This document shows positions 53,571 through 61,578 of a stretch of DNA of 64,000 nt, piece after piece. Where the stretch lies: assembly GCA_035379625.1 (NCBI GenBank), contig DAOSVM010000001.1, forward strand, positions 174,443 to 238,442, given 5' to 3'. Source of the DNA: DAOSCP01 sp035379625 (GTDB lineage: Bacteria; Bacteroidota; Ignavibacteria; Ignavibacteriales; DAOSCP01). The notes beneath the pieces were generated by a model, which made no database searches, was not told the origin of the DNA, and saw nothing but the letters and a program-made list of their open reading frames with translations. Each line of letters starts with the position of its first letter. Position 1 is the first letter of the stretch. Made by a program: the position numbers and the translations under genes.

Positions 53571-54177
53571 TTAGCTCAGACGGTGTAAGCATAAAGCCCG
53601 TGCGCCGTGCAACGCACGGGCGGGCTGACGCCCAAAATATATTTCACTAATTATACCATATCTTACATAATATCAACAACATATAACATTTATGCATCTA
53701 CTAAAATAAATATTGATTGAAAATTTTCCGAAGTAATACCAAACTTTAAAAGTATTAATATATATTCGTAATTACGATATAATTGTATATACGATATATT
53801 GACAATTTTTAAAAATATATTCGCTTTTACAATATAATTGTATATACGATATTATTACTACTCTTAAAAATATATTTGTATTTATAATATTATTGTATTT
53901 ACGATATAATTACAAATACAATTTTATTATAAAAAAATCTGCAACAAATATAAAAAATTTGCAAGACTACATATTAGTTTTTCCCAAGAGATTGATTTTC
54001 TGTGAAACATACTGCCAGATCAGCTTTATGAAGCTGAATTTTAGGAGATGTGGAATTATGAAACCGATAAGCCGCACTTAGCAAGGTGATGATGAAAAGA
54101 TTTTTAGCGGGCCATTCCGGCCCGCTGCCCACGTGCGGCAACGCCGCACGTGGGCTATACCTATACCGTCTGAGCCA
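53571..54177 (+). repeat. Repeat element copy D (full length, about 607 bp)
   Basis: Same orientation as copy A and closely related along its interior: CACTAATTA, ACCATATCTTACATAATATC and the following 60 bp are shared with A. Left end TTAGCTCAGACGGTGTAAGC, right end CTATACCGTCTGAGCCAA. Left hairpin is GCCCGTGCG/CGCACGGGC with a changed loop, right has AGCGGGCC-ATTCC-GGCCCGCT and the 13-bp GCCCACGTGCGGC/GCCGCACGTGGGC stem. Three imperfect 55-bp repeats span about 53767-53934. Conserved GTGGAATTATGAAACCG is near 54049-54065. It lies between convergent genes (ABC exporter and PpiD-like). A 62-residue ORF inside it is not believable. Confidence 0.85.
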
Positions 54178-54217
54178 ATAAAACTTCTTTTCTGAAATTT
54201 TATTTATTCTCTTACAT

Positions 54218-54250
54218 AAAAAAAAGACTGCTTAAATAAGCAGCCTTTTA
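54218..54250 (-). terminator. Intrinsic terminator of the PpiD-like gene
   Basis: CTGCTTA (54228-54234) pairs with TAAGCAG (54237-54243), with outer AAG/CTT pairs. On the minus strand it follows the stop at 54255 and is followed by eight T. It has A-rich flank on the other side and may work in both directions. Confidence 0.8.
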
Positions 54251-54254
54251 TATT

Positions 54255-56321
54255 TTATCGATAAAATTTATATCTTTCATCTTTTATTTTAGCTTTTTCT
54301 CTTAATTCCATCAACCAAGCTTGAATGAAGCTTTGTTTCTTTTCATTCAATAATTGATTTATAAATTGCTCTCTTTGCATCTTATAAGCTTTTTTATCTA
54401 ATCCTGTATTTTCATAAACCTTTACAAGATAAGCACCAAATTTACCTTTAATTGGTCCAATAAACGAGCCAGCCTTTGCATTCATAATTTCATTTATAAC
54501 TTTCCAATCTGCTCCAATTCCTGTTGGCAATGTTTGAGCGGAAAATCTACCAGTTTTGCCAAACCTTAAATTTGAATTTAATTTAGCATAAACACTCAAA
54601 GAATCTGCTGGATTTATAGATTTTTTAATTTTTTCTAACAAACTAGCAGCATATTCTATTTTTTTCTTTCTAGTAACCACAGCCTTAACAAAGTTTTTCA
54701 CTTCATCAAAAGGCTTAACACCTGCTTCTTTAGCATCAGTAATTTGACAGACTAAATAAGCTTGTGGAGTTGAAAATACATAACTTATATCACCTTTATC
54801 ATTTTCAAATGACCAGTTTATAATTGATTGATTATTCGCAATACCTGGTACATATCCTTGATTTTTTGTAAACAAAGGAGTTTCCATTACATATTGCTTA
54901 ACATTAAAATGTTTTACAGCTTCATCAAACGAATTTTTGTCTGCAAAATATTGGAAATCAGAAGCTTTTTGATAAAGTATATCTTTCGTAGCGCCTGAAA
55001 GCCTTACAACACTTTCTAATTCTTCAACAACAAATGCAGCATTAGATTTATTATTAACCAATATGATATGGTAACCATAACTGGTTTTAACTGGCTTTTG
55101 AACTTTTCCAACAGGACCATTAAAACAAGCATCTTCAAATTCTTTCACCATTCTACCTTTTCCAAACCAACCTAAATTACCACCATTAGATGCACTACCA
55201 GGATCTTTTGAATATTGTTTTGCTAAATTAGCAAAATTTTCTCCTTTTGTAAGCCTATTATAAATTTCATTTGCCAAGTTTTCATCATCAACTAAAATAT
55301 GCGAAGCATTTACATATGTATTTTTACCTTGTGTTTTCCCCAAAAGTTTATACAATGCGTAACCACCATTACTTTTGAATGGTCCAACAATGTTTTTTAC
55401 TGTAGTACTATTCAAAGCTGCAAATGCTTCAGGTGATAATTTGTCCATTCCAACTGTATCTTTCTTATAAACAAAAGGATTTTCATAACTTTTTAACGAA
55501 GCAGTATCAGAAGTTATTAGTTTTTTTGTTTCACTTAATAAATTAAATGCAGATGTTGAATCATCGCCAGAAGGTTGTTTAACAAATTGTACAAATTTAA
55601 TCTTTCTTTGTGCATCAAATTTGAAATCATTCTGATGCTCATCATAATATTTCTTTAAATCTTCATCTGTAACCTTTACTTCATTATCTGAAACACTTTC
55701 TGGATTTATTGCCAAAAATTCAACATTAGCAAAAACATTTTGATCTTTGTATTTTTGTAAAATTTCACCTTCACTTAAAGAAACAGACGCAAATAAAATA
55801 TTTCCAAGTTTTTGTTGTTTTAATTCTTCCTTCAAACCTTTTTTTAAGTTTTCAAGAATTTGTTTATTCCTTGGATCCTTTAATGCCTGCATATAAATAT
55901 CTCTTCTAAATCTACCAGTTGAATCAATAAATTGTTGTTTCAAAAACTCTGGTGGATTTGGCCCAAAAATATAATCATCAACTTCTTTATCAGAAACTTC
56001 AATATTCATTTTTTTCATTTGTTGTTCAACCAACTTTTGAGTAATAAGTTGATCCCAAATTTGATCCCTTAAATAATCCATTTGGTCTTCTTCGATATCA
56101 ACACCAGTTTGGGCTTTATATTGTTCTCTATAATTATCAACAGCTCGATTATACTCTTCATAAGTAATTTTTTCACCATTTACATAGCCAACAACATTTT
56201 TATCTTGCCCTAACACTTCCAAAACTTTAGAATCAGATAATATCATAAACAACACAAATAAACCACCTACTCCAATAATAAAGATAGGTGTAAGGCTACG
56301 CATTTTTTGCATCATTCCCAT
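54255..56321 (-). CDS. PpiD-like periplasmic peptidyl-prolyl isomerase chaperone
   Basis: 688 residues. N-terminal membrane anchor (MRSLTPIFIIGVGGLFVLFMIL) and a SurA_N-like chaperone region (about 40-250), two-part parvulin (PpiC) region with ASHILVDDENLANEIYNRL, NGGNLGWFGKGRMVKEFE and TSYGYHIILV (about 345-440), and a long C-terminal chaperone tail. This layout is that of PpiD, an inner-membrane chaperone for outer-membrane and periplasmic proteins. It would help to fold the barrels of this envelope. Downstream is the terminator and repeat D. Confidence 0.9.
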   Translation of the reverse strand: MGMMQKMRSLTPIFIIGVGGLFVLFMILSDSKVLEVLGQDKNVVGYVNGEKITYEEYNRAVDNYREQYKAQTGVDIEEDQMDYLRDQIWDQLITQKLVEQQMKKMNIEVSDKEVDDYIFGPNPPEFLKQQFIDSTGRFRRDIYMQALKDPRNKQILENLKKGLKEELKQQKLGNILFASVSLSEGEILQKYKDQNVFANVEFLAINPESVSDNEVKVTDEDLKKYYDEHQNDFKFDAQRKIKFVQFVKQPSGDDSTSAFNLLSETKKLITSDTASLKSYENPFVYKKDTVGMDKLSPEAFAALNSTTVKNIVGPFKSNGGYALYKLLGKTQGKNTYVNASHILVDDENLANEIYNRLTKGENFANLAKQYSKDPGSASNGGNLGWFGKGRMVKEFEDACFNGPVGKVQKPVKTSYGYHIILVNNKSNAAFVVEELESVVRLSGATKDILYQKASDFQYFADKNSFDEAVKHFNVKQYVMETPLFTKNQGYVPGIANNQSIINWSFENDKGDISYVFSTPQAYLVCQITDAKEAGVKPFDEVKNFVKAVVTRKKKIEYAASLLEKIKKSINPADSLSVYAKLNSNLRFGKTGRFSAQTLPTGIGADWKVINEIMNAKAGSFIGPIKGKFGAYLVKVYENTGLDKKAYKMQREQFINQLLNEKKQSFIQAWLMELREKAKIKDERYKFYR

Positions 56322-56411
56322 TAATATATTCCTCCAAAATTATACTCATTATTAAATACTTTTAAAGTATATAATTTAAGTATTTTAAATATAAATTCAA
56401 AAAATTAATAT

Positions 56412-57113
56412 TTAATTAACCGATTTAATTTTATTTACATACCAACCGGTAACAACTCTTGGGCGAGTAATAGCGGTACCAACTACAACAGACCAAGCCC
56501 CCAATTTTATAGCCTCAGCAGCTAAATCAGGTGTATTAAACCTTCCCTCGGCAAAAATTGGCACAATTGAAACCTTCTTTAATTCTTCTATCAATGCAAA
56601 ATCCGGCAAATCATCTTTAGCTTTCTGAAGTGTTTGTGGTGTGTAGCCTGAAAGAGTTGTAGATATACAATCAGCTCCTGCTTTTATACAAGCCAACGCA
56701 TCGCTATAAGTAGAAATATCAGCCATTACTATAATATTTTTATACTTACTTTTTACTTTTTCAATAAAATCTGGGCCACTCAACCCCTCACGCTCTCTAA
56801 AAGTCCCATCAATTGCAATTATATCACATTTTGTTTCCAAAAGCAATTCAACATCCTTAAAACTCCCTGTTATTCTAACAAAACCATCTTCAAAATATGA
56901 TTTTATCAATCCTACAACAGGTACATTAACATTCTCTTTAATCATCTTTGTTTTCTCAAAACCCTCAGTCCTAATTCCTACAGCGCCCCCCATAATTGCC
57001 GCCTTTGCAAAAAGAGTTACATATTCAGGTTTATTAAATGGATCATCATTTTCCGCTTGACAAGATACTATTAACCCTTTTTTTAAACTATCAAACAATT
57101 TATTCATTTCCAT
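56412..57113 (-). CDS. nanE: N-acetylmannosamine-6-phosphate 2-epimerase-like protein
   Basis: 233 residues, TIM barrel. LKKGLIVSCQAEND, AKAAIMGGAVGIRTEG, VPVVGLIKSYFED, CDIIAIDGTFRERE and AEGRFNTPDLAAEAIKLGAWSVVVGTAITRP match NanE, which interconverts ManNAc-6-P and GlcNAc-6-P in sialic acid catabolism. The sialic acid lyase and kinase are absent here; instead it is in a tight operon with a FAD-protein and a HyuA-like gene, so a different sugar phosphate route is possible. Starts at 57113 (or at 57107), overlapping the FAD-protein gene by 14 bp. Confidence 0.9.
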   Translation of the reverse strand: MEMNKLFDSLKKGLIVSCQAENDDPFNKPEYVTLFAKAAIMGGAVGIRTEGFEKTKMIKENVNVPVVGLIKSYFEDGFVRITGSFKDVELLLETKCDIIAIDGTFREREGLSGPDFIEKVKSKYKNIIVMADISTYSDALACIKAGADCISTTLSGYTPQTLQKAKDDLPDFALIEELKKVSIVPIFAEGRFNTPDLAAEAIKLGAWSVVVGTAITRPRVVTGWYVNKIKSVN

Positions 57114-57837
57114 CCCAATATTGTTTATATGAAACTACGTTACCTTTACTATAATTTTCTGGTTCTTCAAATATAATATGCGTATTTCCGGGAACAATCT
57201 GCAACCTTATAGGAAAAATTTTACTTTCAAAATCAATCAATATCTCAGTCATACGATTGTCTATTTTAACCAATTCTCTTTCTCCATTTGCAATTGTCAC
57301 AAAACTTCTATTATCTTTTAAATTTAAAAATTTATATAGCTCAGACGGTATAAGCGTAGGCAAAGTGCGATTAGTCAATAAATGAACATATGCTCTTTCC
57401 ACGGATAAATCATAACCCATCATACGCAATATATCATATGTTTCAGATGCATCTATCAAAACACCAAAATCTATAACAACTTCACCTTCTTTTGCCATCA
57501 AAAATAATCTATTCCCTTCAACTTTGAATGGATGTACATAAAATAAATGTTCAATATTACTCTCAACAAGAAATTTATGCAAATAAAATTTCACCGTATC
57601 AGGTTCCAAAACTACACTCTCAGAATCCTCATATAAATAGCCAAATTTATCAGCAAAACCAAATTTATTTAATCCGTTTTTCTTCTGCAATAAATTCAAA
57701 GTTTCTGTTATCTTCCCACCACAAAACCCTAAATTATTCAATATCAAAACTTTTTTATTCTCTTTTTTAAATTTTTCAGCTAAAAAAATTCCATATAAAG
57801 ATGCCTTGTATACTACAACATCATAATATTTATCCAT
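57100..57837 (-). CDS. FAD_oxidored-like protein with altered dinucleotide motif
   Basis: About 245 residues from ATG 57837, two bases after the HyuA-like stop. The frame has features of the FAD_oxidored family (NNLGFCGGKITETLN matching the GG-T of the FAD-binding region, LIDASETYDILRMMGYD and a C-terminal sheet) but the GxGxxG loop is replaced by VVVYKASLYGIFLAE, so FAD binding is in doubt; it is also about half the usual length of the family. It carries an exact 17-bp match to a repeat-element end at residues about 161-167 (LIPSEL region). It could be a truncated or divergent subunit that works with the HyuA-like protein. Function unproven. Confidence 0.75.
   Translation of the reverse strand: MDKYYDVVVYKASLYGIFLAEKFKKENKKVLILNNLGFCGGKITETLNLLQKKNGLNKFGFADKFGYLYEDSESVVLEPDTVKFYLHKFLVESNIEHLFYVHPFKVEGNRLFLMAKEGEVVIDFGVLIDASETYDILRMMGYDLSVERAYVHLLTNRTLPTLIPSELYKFLNLKDNRSFVTIANGERELVKIDNRMTEILIDFESKIFPIRLQIVPGNTHIIFEEPENYSKGNVVSYKQYWDGNE
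57336..57360. repeat. Repeat-element end sequence inside the FAD_oxidored-like gene
   Basis: TAGCTCAGACGGTATAAGC (57336-57354) contains the 17-base GCTCAGACGGTATAAGC, identical to the right terminus of copy A. It sits in frame in the coding sequence and no hairpin or AT-rich interior follows. It may be a remnant left by insertion/excision. Confidence 0.6.
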
Positions 57838-57839
57838 AA

Positions 57840-59996
57840 TCAACTCTTCTTAGTTGCAATAATAATTATTTTATCCGATAGCAAATATGACCCCAATTCA
57901 ATATCTATAAGAGAAAATATCTGGTTTTCTTGTACCAAACCGGTTAAATCTAAAATCTTTGCTCCACATAATATAAAAATATCCGGTACTAAAGCCCCTG
58001 CATCACCAAAAGAAGTTAATTGTTGTATGATGGTCAATATATCTTGCTTTACAACTGCAACTGACGACTCTTTAACCACACCATCAATTATCTGTAATTT
58101 TATAACCCCTTCAGTATCAACCACTCTAATTTGATTTTTTTCAACTTTAAACAAACCAAATAAATATTTCTTTACTGAATTAATCGAAAACACATAAAAA
58201 AATTCATTTTTTGCACAATTTTCAACCAAATTACTTTCAACACCAAAAGATTTAGCTACAACACTTAAAATTTCATCATATGATAATTCTTTTACATTTA
58301 AATCTCTTGTTCTTAATTCACTATTTCCTTGTGCGGTAGCAATAACCTTTTTATTCTTTGTATCAATCTCGATATGAACTTCAACCGTTTCAGCAACAGC
58401 CCCCATTTTCACAACAGAATTAATTACTTCTTTTCTTATTGCTATTAAATCTGCTTCTGTTGGATTTAAAATATTCTTTTCAACTGTATCACGGATCATC
58501 CCAAGAGCCGCTCCAATAGCAGAAATAACCTCAGAATTTTTTGCAATATCGTGTGGAATATTCATATGCTGAGAAACAAAAGGAACAACAGCAGAAGCCC
58601 CTCCTCCACCTCCTACAAACCTAATTAAATTTCTATGTAACTTATACTCCCTAATCAATTGCAAGATAGTAGGCTCAACCTTTTCTGCAACAATCCTTCC
58701 AATTGTAGTTGCAATTTTCTCTGCACTAGTTCCCCATTTTTCAGCCAATGTTTTATAACAAGACTTTATAGCATTCAAATTACCTTTACTATGCCCATAC
58801 TCTTTAACCAAATTCAACAAATATGCAGCTGATGTAGGAGTTATAGTATATTTTTTACCTTTATTTTTTAATTTCAAAGCTAAATAATCAGCCGGATCTC
58901 CATTTGTAGGTTGCACAGCTTCTAGCTCAAAATCAGAAAAATCATCAAATTCGGCAAAAGCTGTATAATGCAAATCAGCTATATGAGCACTTCTTGGACC
59001 AACATCTATAATTCTATTATTCTTAAATCTTGGAACAGACCCACCACCTATACCTAAAGTTCTTACATCTAACGTGCGCAAAAATAATCTATTGTTACCA
59101 ATTTGAGCTGTTTTTATTTGTGGTTTACCATTTTTTATAACAGTTATGTCTGTAGAAGTACCCCCAACTTCAAGGAAAATCCCATCAGTAATTTTTGCAT
59201 ACATCAAAGCAGCTGCAACACCTGCTGCTGGACCAGAAAGCATCGTTAAAATTGGCCTCTTTCTCATCTCCTCAATATTCATAATACCACCATCAGATCT
59301 CATAACCATCAATGGCGCAGTTATTCCAGTATCTTTAATAGCTTTTTCTGTCATATTTGCCGTTTCTAACATTTTTGGCATCATACAAGCGTTAATAATT
59401 GCTGTTCTTGTTCTTACACGCAAACCATATAATTTTGAAATTGTTGATGCTGATGTCGCCAGTAAACCTCTTAAATTTGCAATCTCCACTATTTTTAATT
59501 CATTCTCTGGATGTTCAATTCCAAAAGCTTCACTCGCTACAATTACCTCAGCACCTTCACTAACTAATTCATCTATAGTTTTTGAAATTTTTTCATCATC
59601 AAAATGTTCTGATAAATCAATAAATCTATAACAAGTTAGAAGTATTTTACCTGGTGCTAATTCAATATTATTTAAATTTGTTTCTTTCTTTATTTTAAAT
59701 CTTTCTATACCTTTACCCAAACCAATAATTCCAACTTTTGCTACATCACCTTCAAGTAACGAATTTGTTGCCTGTGTTGTAGAATGTGCTATTAAAATAA
59801 TATCTTCTTTGTTAATATGATTTTCTTCTATCAATTTAAATAAAGAATCTACTACTCCTCTGGCTACTCCTTCTTTTGCTCTGTGTGTGGTTGGCACACA
59901 AGCCTTTCCTACTACTGAATAATCTGAAATATCAATAGCAACTGCATGAGTAAAAGTCCCACCTACATCAATACCTATTTTGATTTTCTTTTTCAT
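57840..59996 (-). CDS. Hydantoinase/oxoprolinase family protein (HyuA-like)
   Basis: 718 residues in the HyuA-like ATP-dependent ring-opening family. IGIDVGGTFTHAVAID at the start is the ATP-phosphate 1 loop, AHSTTQATNSLLEGD, TMLSGPAAGVAAAL and LEVGGTSTDITVIKNGKP form the actin-like ATPase core, and FVGGGGGASAVVPF with AIGAALGMIRDTV is near the end. Relatives hydrolyse 5-oxoproline, hydantoins or acetone/acetophenone; no HyuB partner is here. The last 150 residues (from about 570) are an extra domain. First gene of an operon with the FAD-like and NanE-like genes. Substrate not readable. Confidence 0.92.
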   Translation of the reverse strand: MKKKIKIGIDVGGTFTHAVAIDISDYSVVGKACVPTTHRAKEGVARGVVDSLFKLIEENHINKEDIILIAHSTTQATNSLLEGDVAKVGIIGLGKGIERFKIKKETNLNNIELAPGKILLTCYRFIDLSEHFDDEKISKTIDELVSEGAEVIVASEAFGIEHPENELKIVEIANLRGLLATSASTISKLYGLRVRTRTAIINACMMPKMLETANMTEKAIKDTGITAPLMVMRSDGGIMNIEEMRKRPILTMLSGPAAGVAAALMYAKITDGIFLEVGGTSTDITVIKNGKPQIKTAQIGNNRLFLRTLDVRTLGIGGGSVPRFKNNRIIDVGPRSAHIADLHYTAFAEFDDFSDFELEAVQPTNGDPADYLALKLKNKGKKYTITPTSAAYLLNLVKEYGHSKGNLNAIKSCYKTLAEKWGTSAEKIATTIGRIVAEKVEPTILQLIREYKLHRNLIRFVGGGGGASAVVPFVSQHMNIPHDIAKNSEVISAIGAALGMIRDTVEKNILNPTEADLIAIRKEVINSVVKMGAVAETVEVHIEIDTKNKKVIATAQGNSELRTRDLNVKELSYDEILSVVAKSFGVESNLVENCAKNEFFYVFSINSVKKYLFGLFKVEKNQIRVVDTEGVIKLQIIDGVVKESSVAVVKQDILTIIQQLTSFGDAGALVPDIFILCGAKILDLTGLVQENQIFSLIDIELGSYLLSDKIIIIATKKS

Positions 59997-60192
59997 TTTA
60001 TCGTTTTATTAATATTATTGATAAAGCAAAATAATAAAAAAGTTTTTTAAATAAAATTCTCTCTAAAAAATTGAAATAAAATTAACCTTCCTTTTAAATT
60101 CACTTTAATTTTTTTTTTGAAATAAATTTTTTTTGTATTTTTCATAATCAGATATTTTTATCTTATTTTAATAATAACTTAAGGAGTTAAAA

Positions 60193-61146
60193 ATGAAAAC
60201 ATATAATTATCAGATCAATTATCTCGATAATCTGATTTGCGATCACGAATTAATTGAAAAATCTCTTCTATTATTTGAGAAAGAGATAGAAAAAGGAGAA
60301 AAAATTAACTTAGATTTCTGCACAACAATAATAGATTTTTTAATTGATTATGGAGATAACTGCCACAACCAAAAAGAAGAATTATTCTACTTTCCTTTAC
60401 TTCTTGAAAAAGGCCTTCCACCAATGGGACCTATCCACGTAATGTTAGAAGAACACAAATATGAAAGAAATTATTTATCTGAAATTAAAACGATCTTAGA
60501 AAGTTCTGAATTTACAACTGAAACATCTAATAAAATTAAAAAATTATTCTCAGAATTCGCTGAAATTACTAAAAATCACATATGGAAAGAAAACGACATA
60601 CTTTATCCAATGGGAGAAAAAATCTTAGATAATAAAGATAAAGAGTATTTAATAAATACTTTTAATAAATTTTCTTTTGAAAAATATGGCCAAGACGCTT
60701 ATAAAAGATTCAAATCTATGATAGATTCTTTTGAGAAAAAAACTGATAACAAAGTTAATTTATTAGCATCTCTACCTTATGACCTTATTTCAAATATTTT
60801 AGATAGTTTACCTGTTGAATTATCTTTTGTTGACGAAAATGATATAGTCAGATACTTTTCGCATCAAAACAAAAAGAAAATTTTTCATAGATCACTAGGA
60901 GTAATAGGAAGAGCTGTTCAAAAGTGCCATCCCGAAAAAAGCGTTCATTTAGTAAATAAAATTTTAGAAGAAATGAAAGCAGGAACAAGAGATAGCGCTG
61001 AATTCTGGATTAATTTTCAAGATAAATTTGTGTATATATCTTACTTTGCTGTTAGAAATGAAAATAACGAATATCAAGGTTGTGTTGAAATGGTTCAAGA
61101 TATAAAACATTATAGAGAATTGGAAGGTGAAAAAAGGTTATTATAA
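60193..61146 (+). CDS. Hemerythrin-PAS domain protein
   Basis: 317 residues. Residues 1-175 are a hemerythrin-like four-helix bundle with di-iron ligands in CDHELIEKSL, CHNQKEELFYFP, HVMLEEHKYE and HIWKENDILYP. Residues about 200-310 are a PAS-like domain (DLISNILDSLPVELSFVDENDIVRYF..., ending VEMVQDIKHYRELEG). This layout resembles the DUF438/hemerythrin-PAS proteins that sense oxygen, nitric oxide or redox state. No output domain is present, so it may bind a partner. AAGGAG precedes the ATG. A terminator follows at 61152. Confidence 0.9.
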   Translation: MKTYNYQINYLDNLICDHELIEKSLLLFEKEIEKGEKINLDFCTTIIDFLIDYGDNCHNQKEELFYFPLLLEKGLPPMGPIHVMLEEHKYERNYLSEIKTILESSEFTTETSNKIKKLFSEFAEITKNHIWKENDILYPMGEKILDNKDKEYLINTFNKFSFEKYGQDAYKRFKSMIDSFEKKTDNKVNLLASLPYDLISNILDSLPVELSFVDENDIVRYFSHQNKKKIFHRSLGVIGRAVQKCHPEKSVHLVNKILEEMKAGTRDSAEFWINFQDKFVYISYFAVRNENNEYQGCVEMVQDIKHYRELEGEKRLL

Positions 61147-61151
61147 CAAAA

Positions 61152-61180
61152 AAAGGGCATTAAAAATGCCCTTCTTTTTG
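61152..61180 (+). terminator. Intrinsic terminator after the hemerythrin-PAS gene
   Basis: AAGGGCAT (61153-61160) pairs with ATGCCCTT (61166-61173) and is followed by CTTTTTG; A-rich flank on the other side gives possible bidirectional action with the small secreted protein gene that converges here. Confidence 0.82.
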
Positions 61181-61196
61181 AAATTCAAAGGAGAGA

Positions 61197-61379
61197 TTAT
61201 TTTTTATTTTCTTCTTTTTTCTCTTCTTTCTTTTCTTCTTTTTTAGCTTTCTTTGTTTCAGCTTTCTTTACTTCTGTTGTTTTTGTTTTTTCAGCTTTAG
61301 CTTCTTTTTTAGGAGCTTCTTGAGCAAAAACAAACATTGATACTAATAACATTACTACTAATACTTTTACAGCTTTCAT
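61197..61379 (-). CDS. Small secreted Lys/Glu-rich protein
   Basis: 60 residues. Signal peptide MKAVKVLVVMLLVSMFVFAQEA with a cleavage site near AQ, and a mature tail of about 40 residues made almost only of Lys, Glu, Ala and Thr (KKEEKKEEKKEENKK at the end). A strong GGAGGT site (61385-61390) lies 5 bp upstream, so this is real despite its size. The low-complexity charged tail could be a surface or nucleic-acid binding peptide; no family is recognised. It lies between a convergent hemerythrin gene and a two-component pair. Confidence 0.82.
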   Translation of the reverse strand: MKAVKVLVVMLLVSMFVFAQEAPKKEAKAEKTKTTEVKKAETKKAKKEEKKEEKKEENKK

Positions 61380-61467
61380 TTTAAACCTCCGTTTAGTTTA
61401 TTGGTTAATGATTTAGATTTATCTACAAATCAAGAATTATTTTAATTCTCACTTTCAAATTAATATT

Positions 61468-61578
61468 CAATTCTAAATTGATTCTGTAGTTTTACTTTTT
61501 TTTATTTCAAATTTTCAATTTTTTTCAAATTTCTAAAACTAAACTAAAATACAATTCTAAATTTTTTCTGTAGTTTTA
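61468..61578. repeat. Direct repeat at the 3' end of the histidine kinase gene
   Basis: CAATTCTAAATTGATTCTG.. at 61468-61494 is repeated with two mismatches at 61552-61578, 84 bp apart. The second copy covers the stop codon and last codons of the kinase gene. It looks like a small tandem duplication of the gene end. The rest of 61380-61556 is AT-rich and should hold the promoter of the small secreted protein. Confidence 0.55.

Noticed and set aside
53893..54081. 62-residue ORF inside repeat copy D
   Set aside because: It is a by-product of the conserved GTGGAATTATGAAACCG region; the corresponding frame is broken in the other copies.
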